Positions 56,986 to 64,000 of a DNA stretch of 64,000 bases are shown one piece after another. This DNA comes from Halomonas sp. Y3 (GTDB lineage: Bacteria > Pseudomonadota > Gammaproteobacteria > Pseudomonadales > Halomonadaceae), in NCBI RefSeq assembly GCF_024137965.1, contig NZ_CP099975.1:930001-994000 (forward strand), in the 5' to 3' direction. Under the pieces are notes generated by a model that worked only from the letters and a program-made list of their open reading frames with translations, was not told where the DNA came from and made no database searches. Made by a program: the position numbers and the translations under genes. The stretch's first letter is position 1. Each line of letters begins with the position of its first letter.

Positions 56986-59061
56986 TCAGAATGCGACGTG
57001 GAAAGAGGCGGTAACGCTGCGTTCGGCGCCGAAGTAGCAGAAGTTCAGGTCGTAGCAGGAGGCCACGTACGTCTCGTCGAGCAGGTTGCTGACGTTGAGG
57101 CGTGCGCTCATGCCGTCGAGGCCCAGGCGGCTCAGGTCATAGCCCAGGGTGGCGTCGACCAGGGTGGTGTCCGGCACCCGCTGGGTGTTGGCGTCGTCGG
57201 CATGGATATCGGCGTGATGGCGCACGCCGAGTCCCGCGTCCAGGCCGGCCAGGCCGCCGGACCGGGCGGTATAGTGGCCCCAGACCGCGAGCTGGTGGCG
57301 TGGCACCTGGTGGCTGCGATTGCCCTGGGTGGCGTCGCCGGTCTTCACCAGGGTCACGTCGGTGTAGCCGTAGGCGGCCTGCAGCGAGAGGGCGTCGGTC
57401 AACTGGTGGTGAGCCTCCAGTTCGACGCCGCGGGACTGGATCTCGCCGGTGGCCCGATAGAAGGTCTCGTTGGGCCGCTTGGCGGAGACGTTCTCCTGGG
57501 TGATATCGAAGAGGGCGAGGCTGTAGCGGTCACGGCTGCCCGGGGGCTGGTACTTCAGGCCCAGTTCCCACTGTTCGCCCTCGGTGGGGGCCAGCAGGTC
57601 GCCGTCCTGGTCGGTGGTGCTGTTGGGGCTGAAGGAGGTGGAGTAGCTGGCATAGGGCGCCAGGCCGTTATCGAACGCATAGAGCAGGCCGGCGCGGCCG
57701 CTGACCTGGGTGTCGTCCAGCACGCTTTGGGTGCCGCTCACCGGGTCGCTGTTGGTGATATCCACCCAGTCGTGGCGCAGGCCGAGGTTGGCTCGCCAGT
57801 TGCCGAAGGCCAGCTGATCCTGGAGGTAGAGGCCGGTCTGCTCCAGCTCGCGGCGCTGGCGTACCTCCGGGAACATCATGCTGGGCCCGGCGCCGTACTG
57901 GGGATCGAAGGCGTCGATGGCCGGGAAGGCCCCGGAGGTCCAGGTGACGTCGTTGTTGCGCCGCTGATGGTCCAGGCCTAGCAGCAGGGTGTGATCCACG
58001 CCGCCGGTGGCCAGGCGCGCCTCCAGCTGGTTATCCACGGTCAGGGCATCGAGGGACTCTTCGCCGCCGGAGAAGTAGCGGTTGAGTTCGGTTTGCGAGG
58101 CCCAGCCGTAGGCGTAGACCTGGGCCAGCTCCACCTCGGTCTCGGTATAGCGCAGCCGTTGGCGGGCGCTCAGGCCGTCATGGAAGCGATGCTCGAACTC
58201 GTAGCCGACCATGAGCTGGTCGCGCTCGAATGTCTCGAAGGCCTCCTCGCCCTCGAAGAAGGTGTTGGCGATGCGGCGGCCGTTACGGTCCACCACCGTG
58301 CCCTCGAAGGGCAGGCCGGCATGGTAGCCTCCCTCCGGCTCACGCTGCAGGTAGGCGTGGAGGGTCAGGCTGGTGGCGTCGCTGATGTCCCAGCTGAGCT
58401 GGGGGGCGATGGCGTAGCGCCGCTCCTCCACCGGGCCGAACTGGGTATCGGCGGCCCGGGCCAGGCCGGTGAGGCGGAAGGCCAGGCGGCGCTCGGCGTC
58501 CAGCGGGCCGGTGACGTCGAAGGCGGCGCTGCGCTGGGCATTTTTGCCCAGTCGCAGGCGCAGCTCGCCGCTGGACTCGAACTCCGGGCGGCGACTGGTC
58601 TGGGCCACCAGGCCCCCCGGGGAGGCGCGGCCATAGAGCACCGAGGCCGGCCCCTTGACCACTTCGATACGCTCCAGGAACCAGGGATCGATCACCAGCG
58701 AACTGAAGGAGCCGCCGTCGCTCATCACCTTGAGGCCGTCGAGGAAGGTGTTGTTGATGCTGCCGTCGGCGAAGCCGCGCAGCACCAGGTAGTCGTAGCG
58801 GTTGGAGGCGCCGATCTGGTTGGTGAAGACGCCGGGGGTATAGTCGGCGGCGCGCTGGACGCTCTCGGCGCCACGGGTCTCCCAGTCCACTCGCTCGACC
58901 ACCGAGATCGTCTGAGGCGTCTCGATAAAGGGCGTCTCGGTCTTGGTGGCGGCGCTGGCGGTGACCGTCAGGGTCTCCAGGGCCTCGTCGGCCAGGAGCG
59001 GGTTGGACAGGGAGATGGAGGCCAGGGCAGTGGCGAGGGTCAGGGGATGCAAGCGGGGCAT
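56986..59061 (-). CDS. TonB-dependent ferric-hydroxamate-type siderophore receptor (FhuA/FpvA-like)
   Basis: A 691-residue outer-membrane receptor. Signal peptide ends near SNPLLADE, TonB-box region ETLTVTASAATKTETPFIETPQTISVV, and plug domain with DYLVLRGFADGSINNTFLDGLKV and RIEVVKGPASVLYGRASPGGLV. The barrel carries the TonB-dependent siderophore-receptor pattern (LFDITQENV, YGYTDVTLVKTGD) and ends in the aromatic SFHVAF. A Fur-like site lies 27-46 bases upstream. It leads the fhuC-fhuD group, consistent with hydroxamate uptake; the exact siderophore is unknown. Confidence 0.92.
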   Translation of the reverse strand: MPRLHPLTLATALASISLSNPLLADEALETLTVTASAATKTETPFIETPQTISVVERVDWETRGAESVQRAADYTPGVFTNQIGASNRYDYLVLRGFADGSINNTFLDGLKVMSDGGSFSSLVIDPWFLERIEVVKGPASVLYGRASPGGLVAQTSRRPEFESSGELRLRLGKNAQRSAAFDVTGPLDAERRLAFRLTGLARAADTQFGPVEERRYAIAPQLSWDISDATSLTLHAYLQREPEGGYHAGLPFEGTVVDRNGRRIANTFFEGEEAFETFERDQLMVGYEFEHRFHDGLSARQRLRYTETEVELAQVYAYGWASQTELNRYFSGGEESLDALTVDNQLEARLATGGVDHTLLLGLDHQRRNNDVTWTSGAFPAIDAFDPQYGAGPSMMFPEVRQRRELEQTGLYLQDQLAFGNWRANLGLRHDWVDITNSDPVSGTQSVLDDTQVSGRAGLLYAFDNGLAPYASYSTSFSPNSTTDQDGDLLAPTEGEQWELGLKYQPPGSRDRYSLALFDITQENVSAKRPNETFYRATGEIQSRGVELEAHHQLTDALSLQAAYGYTDVTLVKTGDATQGNRSHQVPRHQLAVWGHYTARSGGLAGLDAGLGVRHHADIHADDANTQRVPDTTLVDATLGYDLSRLGLDGMSARLNVSNLLDETYVASCYDLNFCYFGAERSVTASFHVAF

Positions 59062-59087
59062 GGATCACTCTCGGACGATAGATTTGC

Positions 59088-59107
59088 AAGTGAGAATTGT
59101 TTCACTT
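59088..59107 (-). promoter_or_regulatory. Candidate Fur box of the FhuA-like receptor
   Basis: AAGTGAGAATTGTTTCACTT has perfect 6-bp arms (AAGTGA/TCACTT) and a TGAGAAT core. It lies between the AraC-type regulator gene and the receptor start. Confidence 0.55.
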
Positions 59108-59166
59108 ATTCGCTCCGGTGAGTTATGCGTGCCGCGCAAGGGGTTATGGGCGAGTGCCAGCCTGCT

Positions 59167-60099
59167 TCAAGGGCGGGAACTCGACAGGCTCCCAGGGGAA
59201 ACGCCATAGGCGCGGCGGAAAGCGGTGATGAAGTTACTGGCGTGGCGATAGCCGCTCAGATGGGCGACCTGCTGGACGCTATACCCGCCGAGCAGCAGCT
59301 CCCGAGCCCGCGCCAGACGCCGGCGGCGCAGGTAGTCGATGGGCGAGCAGCCATAGGCGGCGCGGAAGCGGCGTGCCAGGGTGCTGGGGCTCATGGCGGC
59401 CAGGCTCGCCAGGGCCGCCAGGTCATGTTCCCGCTCGGGATGCTCCTCGAGCAGGCGGCGGACCGCCTCCAGGCGTCTGGCCGGCGCCGCGGTGGCCGTG
59501 GCCGGCAGACGTTCCGGAGCGGGAGGAGTGAGCCCCTGGGCCAGCAGCTGCAGCGCCAGACCCTGGAAGAAGAGACGGCGTGCCTGGCCGGAGAGGCCGC
59601 TGCGGTAGCCCTGCTCCAGGGTCAGAGCCAGGGCGTTGGGCAGCGACCAGGCGTACGGAGCCGCCGGGGGGAGCGAGCCGCACCACTGGCCCATGGCCTC
59701 ATCGCTCAGTGCCAGGCTAAGGGTGCGCAGGCGCTGGTCGGCAGGCTGATGGGCACCGAGTACCTGACGGTCGTCGAGACACAGGGTGTAGGCCTCGCCG
59801 GCGGTCAGCCAGCGCTCCCTGCCCGCCAGCCCCAGGCGTACCCGACCCTCCAGCACCGCCACGATCAGCAGCGCCGCCTGGCCTCGGGAGCGAGACGCAT
59901 AGGGCTGGATCACCTTCAGGTCGGAGAGCACCAGCTCGGCCCCCGCCGTCAGCGTGACCTCTTCCACCCGGCCCTGGGCAATGGGCAGCCGGGCGGCGCG
60001 CTCCGGCTGGCCGGGCGCCACCGGAAAGCGGTAGTCGATCTGGTAGCGGCGGCCATAGCCGAGGAAATCGGCGACGGTGTGGCGGCGGGGCGGAAACAT
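59167..60099 (-). CDS. AraC-family regulator (PchR-like)
   Basis: The 310-residue regulator has an N-terminal ligand domain (about 1-200) and a C-terminal double helix-turn-helix: LAALASLAAMSPSTLARRFRAAYGCSPIDYLRRRRL near 235 and GYSVQQVAHLSGYRHASNFITAFRRAYGVSPG near 275. PchR-type proteins bind a ferric siderophore and activate the cognate receptor. Its place between fhuF and the receptor gene supports that role. It starts 17 bases after fhuF in the same direction, so it likely shares the Fur-controlled fhuF promoter. Confidence 0.88.
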   Translation of the reverse strand: MFPPRRHTVADFLGYGRRYQIDYRFPVAPGQPERAARLPIAQGRVEEVTLTAGAELVLSDLKVIQPYASRSRGQAALLIVAVLEGRVRLGLAGRERWLTAGEAYTLCLDDRQVLGAHQPADQRLRTLSLALSDEAMGQWCGSLPPAAPYAWSLPNALALTLEQGYRSGLSGQARRLFFQGLALQLLAQGLTPPAPERLPATATAAPARRLEAVRRLLEEHPEREHDLAALASLAAMSPSTLARRFRAAYGCSPIDYLRRRRLARARELLLGGYSVQQVAHLSGYRHASNFITAFRRAYGVSPGSLSSSRP

Positions 60100-60115
60100 G
60101 GCCTGTCACCTGCGC

Positions 60116-60844
60116 CTATGGCCTAGGCCGTCGACAGCTCAGCGGGCAGTTACCGCAGACGCCGAGCTCCTCGATCAAATAGCGTATGCAGCACAGGCGA
60201 CGCACCCGCCGCAGGCTTCCGTCATCACGCTCGACGTAGCGCACCGGCCGGTAGAGTGGGTTGCGACGTCCGTCTGGCAGCGTGCGGCTTTCCACCAGCG
60301 CCATGGCGGGTTCCGCGACGTCCGGCGCGGCCATGGGGTGGTCGGCCAAGGCGCCGGCGAAGTGCTCGAAGTAGTTGCCGGCGTTGCTCCAGAACATCTT
60401 CGGGGAGGCACCGGTGGCCGCGGCCAGGGCCTCGATCAGCGGTTCCAGATGACCATCGAGCAGGGTAGCGAAGCGCCGACAGGGGTCGAGGTCGGCCAGG
60501 GGGCGGCCGGAATGGCGCAGCGCCAGGCCGGTGGTCTGCCCCTCGGGAGACTGCTCGAGGTGCAGCTCGTCGAGCCCCAGCGGTAAGTCGCGCTCAAGCA
60601 GCAGGTTGGCGGCCAGGCAGTGGGCCGCCAAGGCGCTGAAGTGCCACTTGGACCATAGCGAGGCCACGGCGCGGCGGTCGCCATGACCGTAGCGGGCGCC
60701 GAAACGCGTGAGCAGCGCGCCCAGCGAGGTTGGATCGATCAGCTGTCGGGCCGGCATGCCGAGGTGGGGTGACAGGGGAGTGACCGCCGGCGGGGCAAGG
60801 TGCTGCAATGGGCCGATGTAGAGCTTGGCCAGGGAGGAGGGCAT
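60116..60844 (-). CDS. fhuF: FhuF-like ferric siderophore reductase
   Basis: Cytosolic [2Fe-2S] protein that releases iron from hydroxamate siderophores. The C-terminal cluster motif is present: RRLCCIRYLIEELGVCGNCPL (Cys-Cys-x10-Cys-x2-Cys), and the mid-region FWSNAGNYFEHF matches the family WSNxG segment. The frame is open up to an ATG at 60919, but a strong Fur box lies inside that extension, so the ATG at 60844 (MPSSLAKLYIGPLQHL, 242 residues) is preferred despite a weak ribosome-binding site. Confidence 0.9.
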   Translation of the reverse strand: MPSSLAKLYIGPLQHLAPPAVTPLSPHLGMPARQLIDPTSLGALLTRFGARYGHGDRRAVASLWSKWHFSALAAHCLAANLLLERDLPLGLDELHLEQSPEGQTTGLALRHSGRPLADLDPCRRFATLLDGHLEPLIEALAAATGASPKMFWSNAGNYFEHFAGALADHPMAAPDVAEPAMALVESRTLPDGRRNPLYRPVRYVERDDGSLRRVRRLCCIRYLIEELGVCGNCPLSCRRPRP

Positions 60845-60879
60845 GGCGAGACCACTGGATTCGCGGAAAGCTCTATTAT

Positions 60880-60901
60880 ACAAATAATAATCATTATCAA
60901 A
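60880..60901 (-). promoter_or_regulatory. Fur box of the fhuF-araC operon
   Basis: ATAATAATCATTATC within 60884-60898 is the closest match in the window to the Fur consensus. It lies about 40-55 bases before the chosen fhuF start. Confidence 0.8.
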
Positions 60902-60949
60902 AGTGTCGGTGTGCGCCATGCCCAGCGCGGTATCGGTGCGCCGCAGCGA

Positions 60950-61549
60950 CTACCGCCTCACCAGCACCGCATCCAGGCTCACCGGCACCTCGTCGCCGAT
61001 CCGCTCGTAGCCGAGCAGCCGCATCACCGAACGCAGCGTCGGGTCGGCCATCAGCTCGCGGCCGTCCAGCGCCACCCGCTCGGCGTTGGTGACCCGCACC
61101 CGCTCAGGCGATTCCCGAGTGAAGCGCACCGCCAGGGGCTCGGTTCGGGTGCTGTTGCCGGACTGCACTGCGAGCATCAGCACCTCCACCAGGGAGTCGC
61201 CCACGCCAAGGGCCTCCAGGCGCTCCGGCGGGAAGCGGGTGGTGAGCGTGGCCATGGGGCGCTCGGTGAAGCCAGAGAGCCAGGGCGGCAGGGGCCCCAT
61301 CCGCTCGATCACGTCGCTCTGGGCCAGCCGTAGCGGCAGCACCAGGGTGCCGTCCGCCTCGGCGGTGCCGGTGAGCCGGCGCACCTCGTGCTGGCGGGGG
61401 ATGGGGCCCTCGGGGGCGAGCTGCACCACGGTGGCGGCGACCCGCGACTGGGCCGGGTCGAGCTCCCAGGCGGCGGCGGGCAGGGCCAGCAGCAGAATGA
61501 GGAGGGTAGGGCCAAGCACTGGCAGGCTGGCAATAGAGCGACGTGGCAC
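60950..61549 (-). CDS. YceI-like exported protein
   Basis: The 199-residue product from the GTG at 61549, which follows CTGGAG at an 8-base distance and opens a clean signal peptide (VPRRSIASLPVLGPTLLILLLALPAAA). The mature start WELDPAQSRVAATVVQLAPEG is the YceI lipocalin-like opening. YceI proteins bind isoprenoid or amphiphilic molecules in the periplasm. The open frame continues 35 codons upstream to an ATG at 61654, without signal-peptide or family support. Convergence or divergence with fhuF gives no functional link. Confidence 0.78.
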   Translation of the reverse strand: MPRRSIASLPVLGPTLLILLLALPAAAWELDPAQSRVAATVVQLAPEGPIPRQHEVRRLTGTAEADGTLVLPLRLAQSDVIERMGPLPPWLSGFTERPMATLTTRFPPERLEALGVGDSLVEVLMLAVQSGNSTRTEPLAVRFTRESPERVRVTNAERVALDGRELMADPTLRSVMRLLGYERIGDEVPVSLDAVLVRR

Positions 61550-61696
61550 CGGCGTATCTCCAGAAGGGCAGGCCCATGAAAGACCGCGGCAACCGGGGAA
61601 GGTGCCGCTGACCGCAGGGGAGACCGATCGGGCTATGGCCAGCTCCCCTGCCATTCGCTATCATACGCCGGCGCGTTCGCGCATCCTTCGCTGAAA

Positions 61697-61773
<77 letters not shown>

Positions 61774-61822
61774 TTCAAATCAGCTACTTAAGGATTTTCT
61801 TTGGTGAGTCCCATAGTCCAAG

Positions 61823-61845
61823 GGTACAGTTTCGGTACAGTACCG
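61823..61845. repeat. GGTACAGT direct repeats upstream of the integrase
   Basis: GGTACAGT occurs at 61823-61830 and again at 61834-61841; the second copy also forms a palindrome CGGTAC-a-GTACCG (61833-61845). Possible integrase arm or excisionase sites; not tested. Confidence 0.4.
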
Positions 61846-61870
61846 ATCCTTCAGCCCCCTGGAGACTTTC

Positions 61871-62929
61871 ATGGCCACCATCGTCAAGACCCCTGCCGGT
61901 AGCTGGAAAGCCGTCATCCGCAAGACCGGCTGGCCCACCACCGCCAAGACCTTCCGCACCAAACGAGACGCCCAGGACTGGGCACGCCGCACCGAAGACG
62001 AAATGGTGCGTGGTGTCTATATCCAGCGCAGCGCTTCGGAGCGCATGACGCTCGAAGCCGCGCTCAAGCGCTACCTGGCCGACGTCACACCCACCAAGAA
62101 GCCCAGCACCCAAAAGAGCGAGCGGCACAAGGCGGGCACGCTGATCGAACACCTGGGAAAATACTCCCTCGCAGCCCTGACGCCGGAACTGATCGCCAAC
62201 TATCGCGATACTCGCCTCAATAGCATCGGGCATCGTGGTCAGCCTATCAGCGCCAATACCGTGCGCCTGGAGCTCGCCCTGCTCGGCCACCTCTACACCG
62301 TGGCTATTCAGGAATGGGGGCTCGGCTTGACCTACAACCCCGTCCAGAACATCCGCAAGCCCAGCCCAGGGGAGGGGCGTGACCGCCGACTGAGTCCCGA
62401 TGAGGAGAAGCGCCTGTTCGCCGTGCTACGGCAGCACAGCAATCCCATGCTGGCCTGGATCGCCAGAATCGCTTTGGAGACGGGTATGCGCTCCTCAGAG
62501 ATCCTGACCCTCACCCGAGTGAAGCGCCGCGTGGTGCGCCTCACGGACACCAAGAACAACGAAGCTCGCCTGGTGCCGTTGACCCAGGCGGCCACCGAGG
62601 TGTTCAAGCAAGCGCTGAACAACCCGGTGCGTCCGTTGGACTGTAATTTGGTGTTCTTTGGTGAGCCTGGCAGGGACGGCAAGCGCGGTCCTTACGCTTA
62701 TACCAAGCTCTGGAACCAGGCGAAGAAGCAGGCCGGACTCGATGACTTCCGCTTTCATGACCTGCGCCATGAGGCCGTCAGTCGTCTAGTTGAGGCGGGT
62801 CTATCCGATCAGGAGGTCGCCGCGATCAGTGGTCACAAGTCCATGCAGATGCTGAGGCGGTATACGCATCTGAGAGCAGAGGATCTGGTCGAAAAGCTTG
62901 ACGGAATAAGATACGGTCGATCATTCTAA
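61871..62929 (+). CDS. Tyrosine recombinase/phage-type integrase
   Basis: The 352-residue protein has an N-terminal arm-binding part (MATIVKTPAGSWKAVIRKTGW), a core-binding SAM-like domain (about 58-155) and a catalytic domain. Catalytic residues: Arg in TGMRSSEIL near 214, HxxR in FHDLRHEAVSR near 300, and His plus the nucleophile Tyr in GHKSMQMLRRYTHLR near 330. The region after the first Arg (TLTRVKRRVVRL) looks about five residues shorter than in relatives, between the first beta strands; whether this affects activity is unknown. Start after CTGGAG. Confidence 0.92.
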   Translation: MATIVKTPAGSWKAVIRKTGWPTTAKTFRTKRDAQDWARRTEDEMVRGVYIQRSASERMTLEAALKRYLADVTPTKKPSTQKSERHKAGTLIEHLGKYSLAALTPELIANYRDTRLNSIGHRGQPISANTVRLELALLGHLYTVAIQEWGLGLTYNPVQNIRKPSPGEGRDRRLSPDEEKRLFAVLRQHSNPMLAWIARIALETGMRSSEILTLTRVKRRVVRLTDTKNNEARLVPLTQAATEVFKQALNNPVRPLDCNLVFFGEPGRDGKRGPYAYTKLWNQAKKQAGLDDFRFHDLRHEAVSRLVEAGLSDQEVAAISGHKSMQMLRRYTHLRAEDLVEKLDGIRYGRSF

Positions 62930-62979
62930 TACCACTTGTATAATATTATTATCCATTTTTAATCGATACAGAGGGTGTG

Positions 62980-63468
62980 ATGTCTGGTCAGGGTGGTTGT
63001 GAGTTTCCAGAGACGTCGAAAAAACGCCCGGTGGTAGCAACCATCGCAGTTCTGTTAAAAGATGGTAAAGTACTTTTAGTACGTCGCTCTAACCCACCAG
63101 ATGCGGGTCGATGGGGTTTCCCTGGTGGAAAAATTGAGCGAGGAGAAACAATTGAAGAGGCTGCGCTGAGAGAGCTTTACGAGGAAACAAGTGTTACCGC
63201 CAACGTGCATAGGGTGTTCAATGCTGTCGACGTATTAGACTTTGATAAAAGTGGTGAGCTTGAATATCATTTTGTGCTTGTTGCTGTACTCTGTGTATGG
63301 GTCTCAGGTGAGCCCTTCGCGGGTGATGATGCACTAGATGCTTGCTTTTTTGAAATTGATGATGTGAACCAAAAAAGTCTGGCTATTAGCTTAGATGTTG
63401 AGAAAGTGGCAAGACAAGCTATGGTAATTTACGAAAATGAGCTAGTGTATCGTCCCGTAAAAAAATAG
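62980..63468 (+). CDS. NUDIX hydrolase
   Basis: A 162-residue MutT-like pyrophosphohydrolase. The NUDIX box is present as GGKIERGETIEEAALREL followed by YEETSV, with Ser in place of the usual Gly near its end. Substrate unknown. Codon use and base composition are clearly AT-richer than the chromosome (many AAA, GAT, TTT codons), a sign of acquired DNA. A -10-like TATAAT lies at 62939-62944. The ATG at 62980 is close to GAGGG; a GTG at 62977 is also possible. Cargo of the tRNA island. Confidence 0.85.
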   Translation: MSGQGGCEFPETSKKRPVVATIAVLLKDGKVLLVRRSNPPDAGRWGFPGGKIERGETIEEAALRELYEETSVTANVHRVFNAVDVLDFDKSGELEYHFVLVAVLCVWVSGEPFAGDDALDACFFEIDDVNQKSLAISLDVEKVARQAMVIYENELVYRPVKK

Positions 63469-63475
63469 TACAATT

Positions 63476-63506
63476 ATGGGCAGATCCCAACCAGGATGCT
63501 GCCCAT
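63476..63506 (+). repeat. Inverted repeat covering the transposase start codon
   Basis: ATGGGCAG (63476-63483) is mirrored by CTGCCCAT (63499-63506), the last bases of which include the AT of the transposase ATG. In RNA this would form a hairpin over the start region; in DNA it may be part of the IS terminal repeat. Confidence 0.5.
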
Positions 63507-64000
63507 GCCTCGCGGACGCCCCAGCCCCCCTGTCGTGTTGAGTCACGAAGAGCGTGCTCACCTCCTGAGCCTCGCCAACTCTCGGGCCCTTCCCCATGGA
63601 TTGGTTCAACGTGCCCAGATCGTATTGGCCTGTGCCGATGGTGAAACCAACTCCGCCATCGCCGAGCGCATGCGGCTGAACAAGAATACCGTCGGCAAAT
63701 GGCGCAAACGGTACATCGAATTCGGCATCGAGGGCTTGCATGACGAGCTGAGAAGTGGCCGTCCTCGATCTTATGAGGATGAGGAAGTGGCCGAGGTCAT
63801 CAATCGGGCGCTCCAGACGGAACCGCCCAATGCCACGCATTGGAGCGTACGCACCATGGCCGAGGAGACGGGCGTGTCCAAAAGCACCGTCCAGCGTTGG
63901 TTCGATCTCTTCGGTATCCAGCCGCATCGCCAACGCCACTTCAAGATCTCCAACGATCCCTTCTTCGTCGAAAAAGTGCGCGACATCGTCGGGCTCTACC
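63505..64000 (+). CDS. IS630-family transposase (partial, runs off the right edge)
   Basis: The first 165 residues of an IS630/Tc1-mariner-type transposase read from ATG 63505 as MPRGRPSPPVVLSHEERAHLLSLA. A first helix-turn-helix (NSAIAERMRLNKNTVGKWRKRY) is at about 53-75, followed by GLHDELRSGRPRSYEDEEV. A second one (WSVRTMAEETGVSKSTVQRWF) is at about 114-134. The catalytic DDE domain would follow beyond base 64000. High GC, unlike the NUDIX gene just before it, so it was probably acquired separately. Confidence 0.88.
   Translation, partial: MPRGRPSPPVVLSHEERAHLLSLANSRALPHGLVQRAQIVLACADGETNSAIAERMRLNKNTVGKWRKRYIEFGIEGLHDELRSGRPRSYEDEEVAEVINRALQTEPPNATHWSVRTMAEETGVSKSTVQRWFDLFGIQPHRQRHFKISNDPFFVEKVRDIVGLY

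Noticed and set aside
60845..60919. 25-codon N-terminal extension of FhuF
   Set aside because: A strong Fur box and AT-rich promoter sequence lie inside it, so it is more likely promoter than coding.

Overview
The window is a high-GC gammaproteobacterial chromosome segment that looks like a halomonad (Halomonas/Chromohalobacter-type). The reasons are the conserved lptD-surA-pdxA-rsmA-apaG-apaH and rpsU-dnaG-rpoD blocks, the acidic proteins, and a BCCT osmolyte transporter next to a universal stress protein. Genus assignment is inference from gene content; no database search was possible.

Layout. 1-16.2 kb is core: amgK (cut by the left edge) diverges from the outer-membrane biogenesis/B6/rRNA operon lptD-surA-pdxA-rsmA-apaG-apaH-glpE-cca. 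Then come folB-folK, plsY, tsaD and the macromolecular synthesis operon rpsU-dnaG-rpoD. SurA here is about half the usual length and lacks both parvulin domains. The plsY-tsaD gap holds a ~183-bp imperfect palindrome. 16.3-22.1 kb has an orphan membrane protein and a five-gene branched-chain/hydrophobic amino-acid-type ABC importer with palindromes and Hfq-like A-rich motifs in its leaders. 22.2-30.8 kb is a C1 module: LysR, glutathione-dependent formaldehyde dehydrogenase, S-formylglutathione hydrolase, (mtgA), and an NAD-type molybdenum formate dehydrogenase whose NuoE-like and NuoF-like subunits are fused. Together these can take formaldehyde to CO2. 30.8-43.2 kb holds transporters and signalling genes: an EamA exporter, a DUF4168 protein, a cNMP/CBS/DUF294 protein with an exonuclease, BCCT + Usp, a small Met/Glu-rich lipoprotein behind a near-consensus sigma-54 promoter, an NtrC-type two-component pair, a PQQ-type sugar dehydrogenase and an AEC transporter.

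43.3-60.9 kb is an iron/siderophore uptake region with five candidate Fur boxes: two TonB-dependent receptors, a complete FecBCD-like ABC importer, an orphan FbpA-like binding protein, an ABC exporter, a class-C beta-lactamase-like hydrolase, a decaying fhu operon (FhuC missing signature and Walker B; FhuB at most a remnant), an AraC/PchR-like regulator and FhuF reductase. No siderophore biosynthesis genes are visible.

61.7-64 kb begins a mobile island: a tRNA with CAU anticodon (likely Ile2) followed by a tyrosine integrase, an AT-richer NUDIX gene and an IS630-type transposase cut by the right edge.
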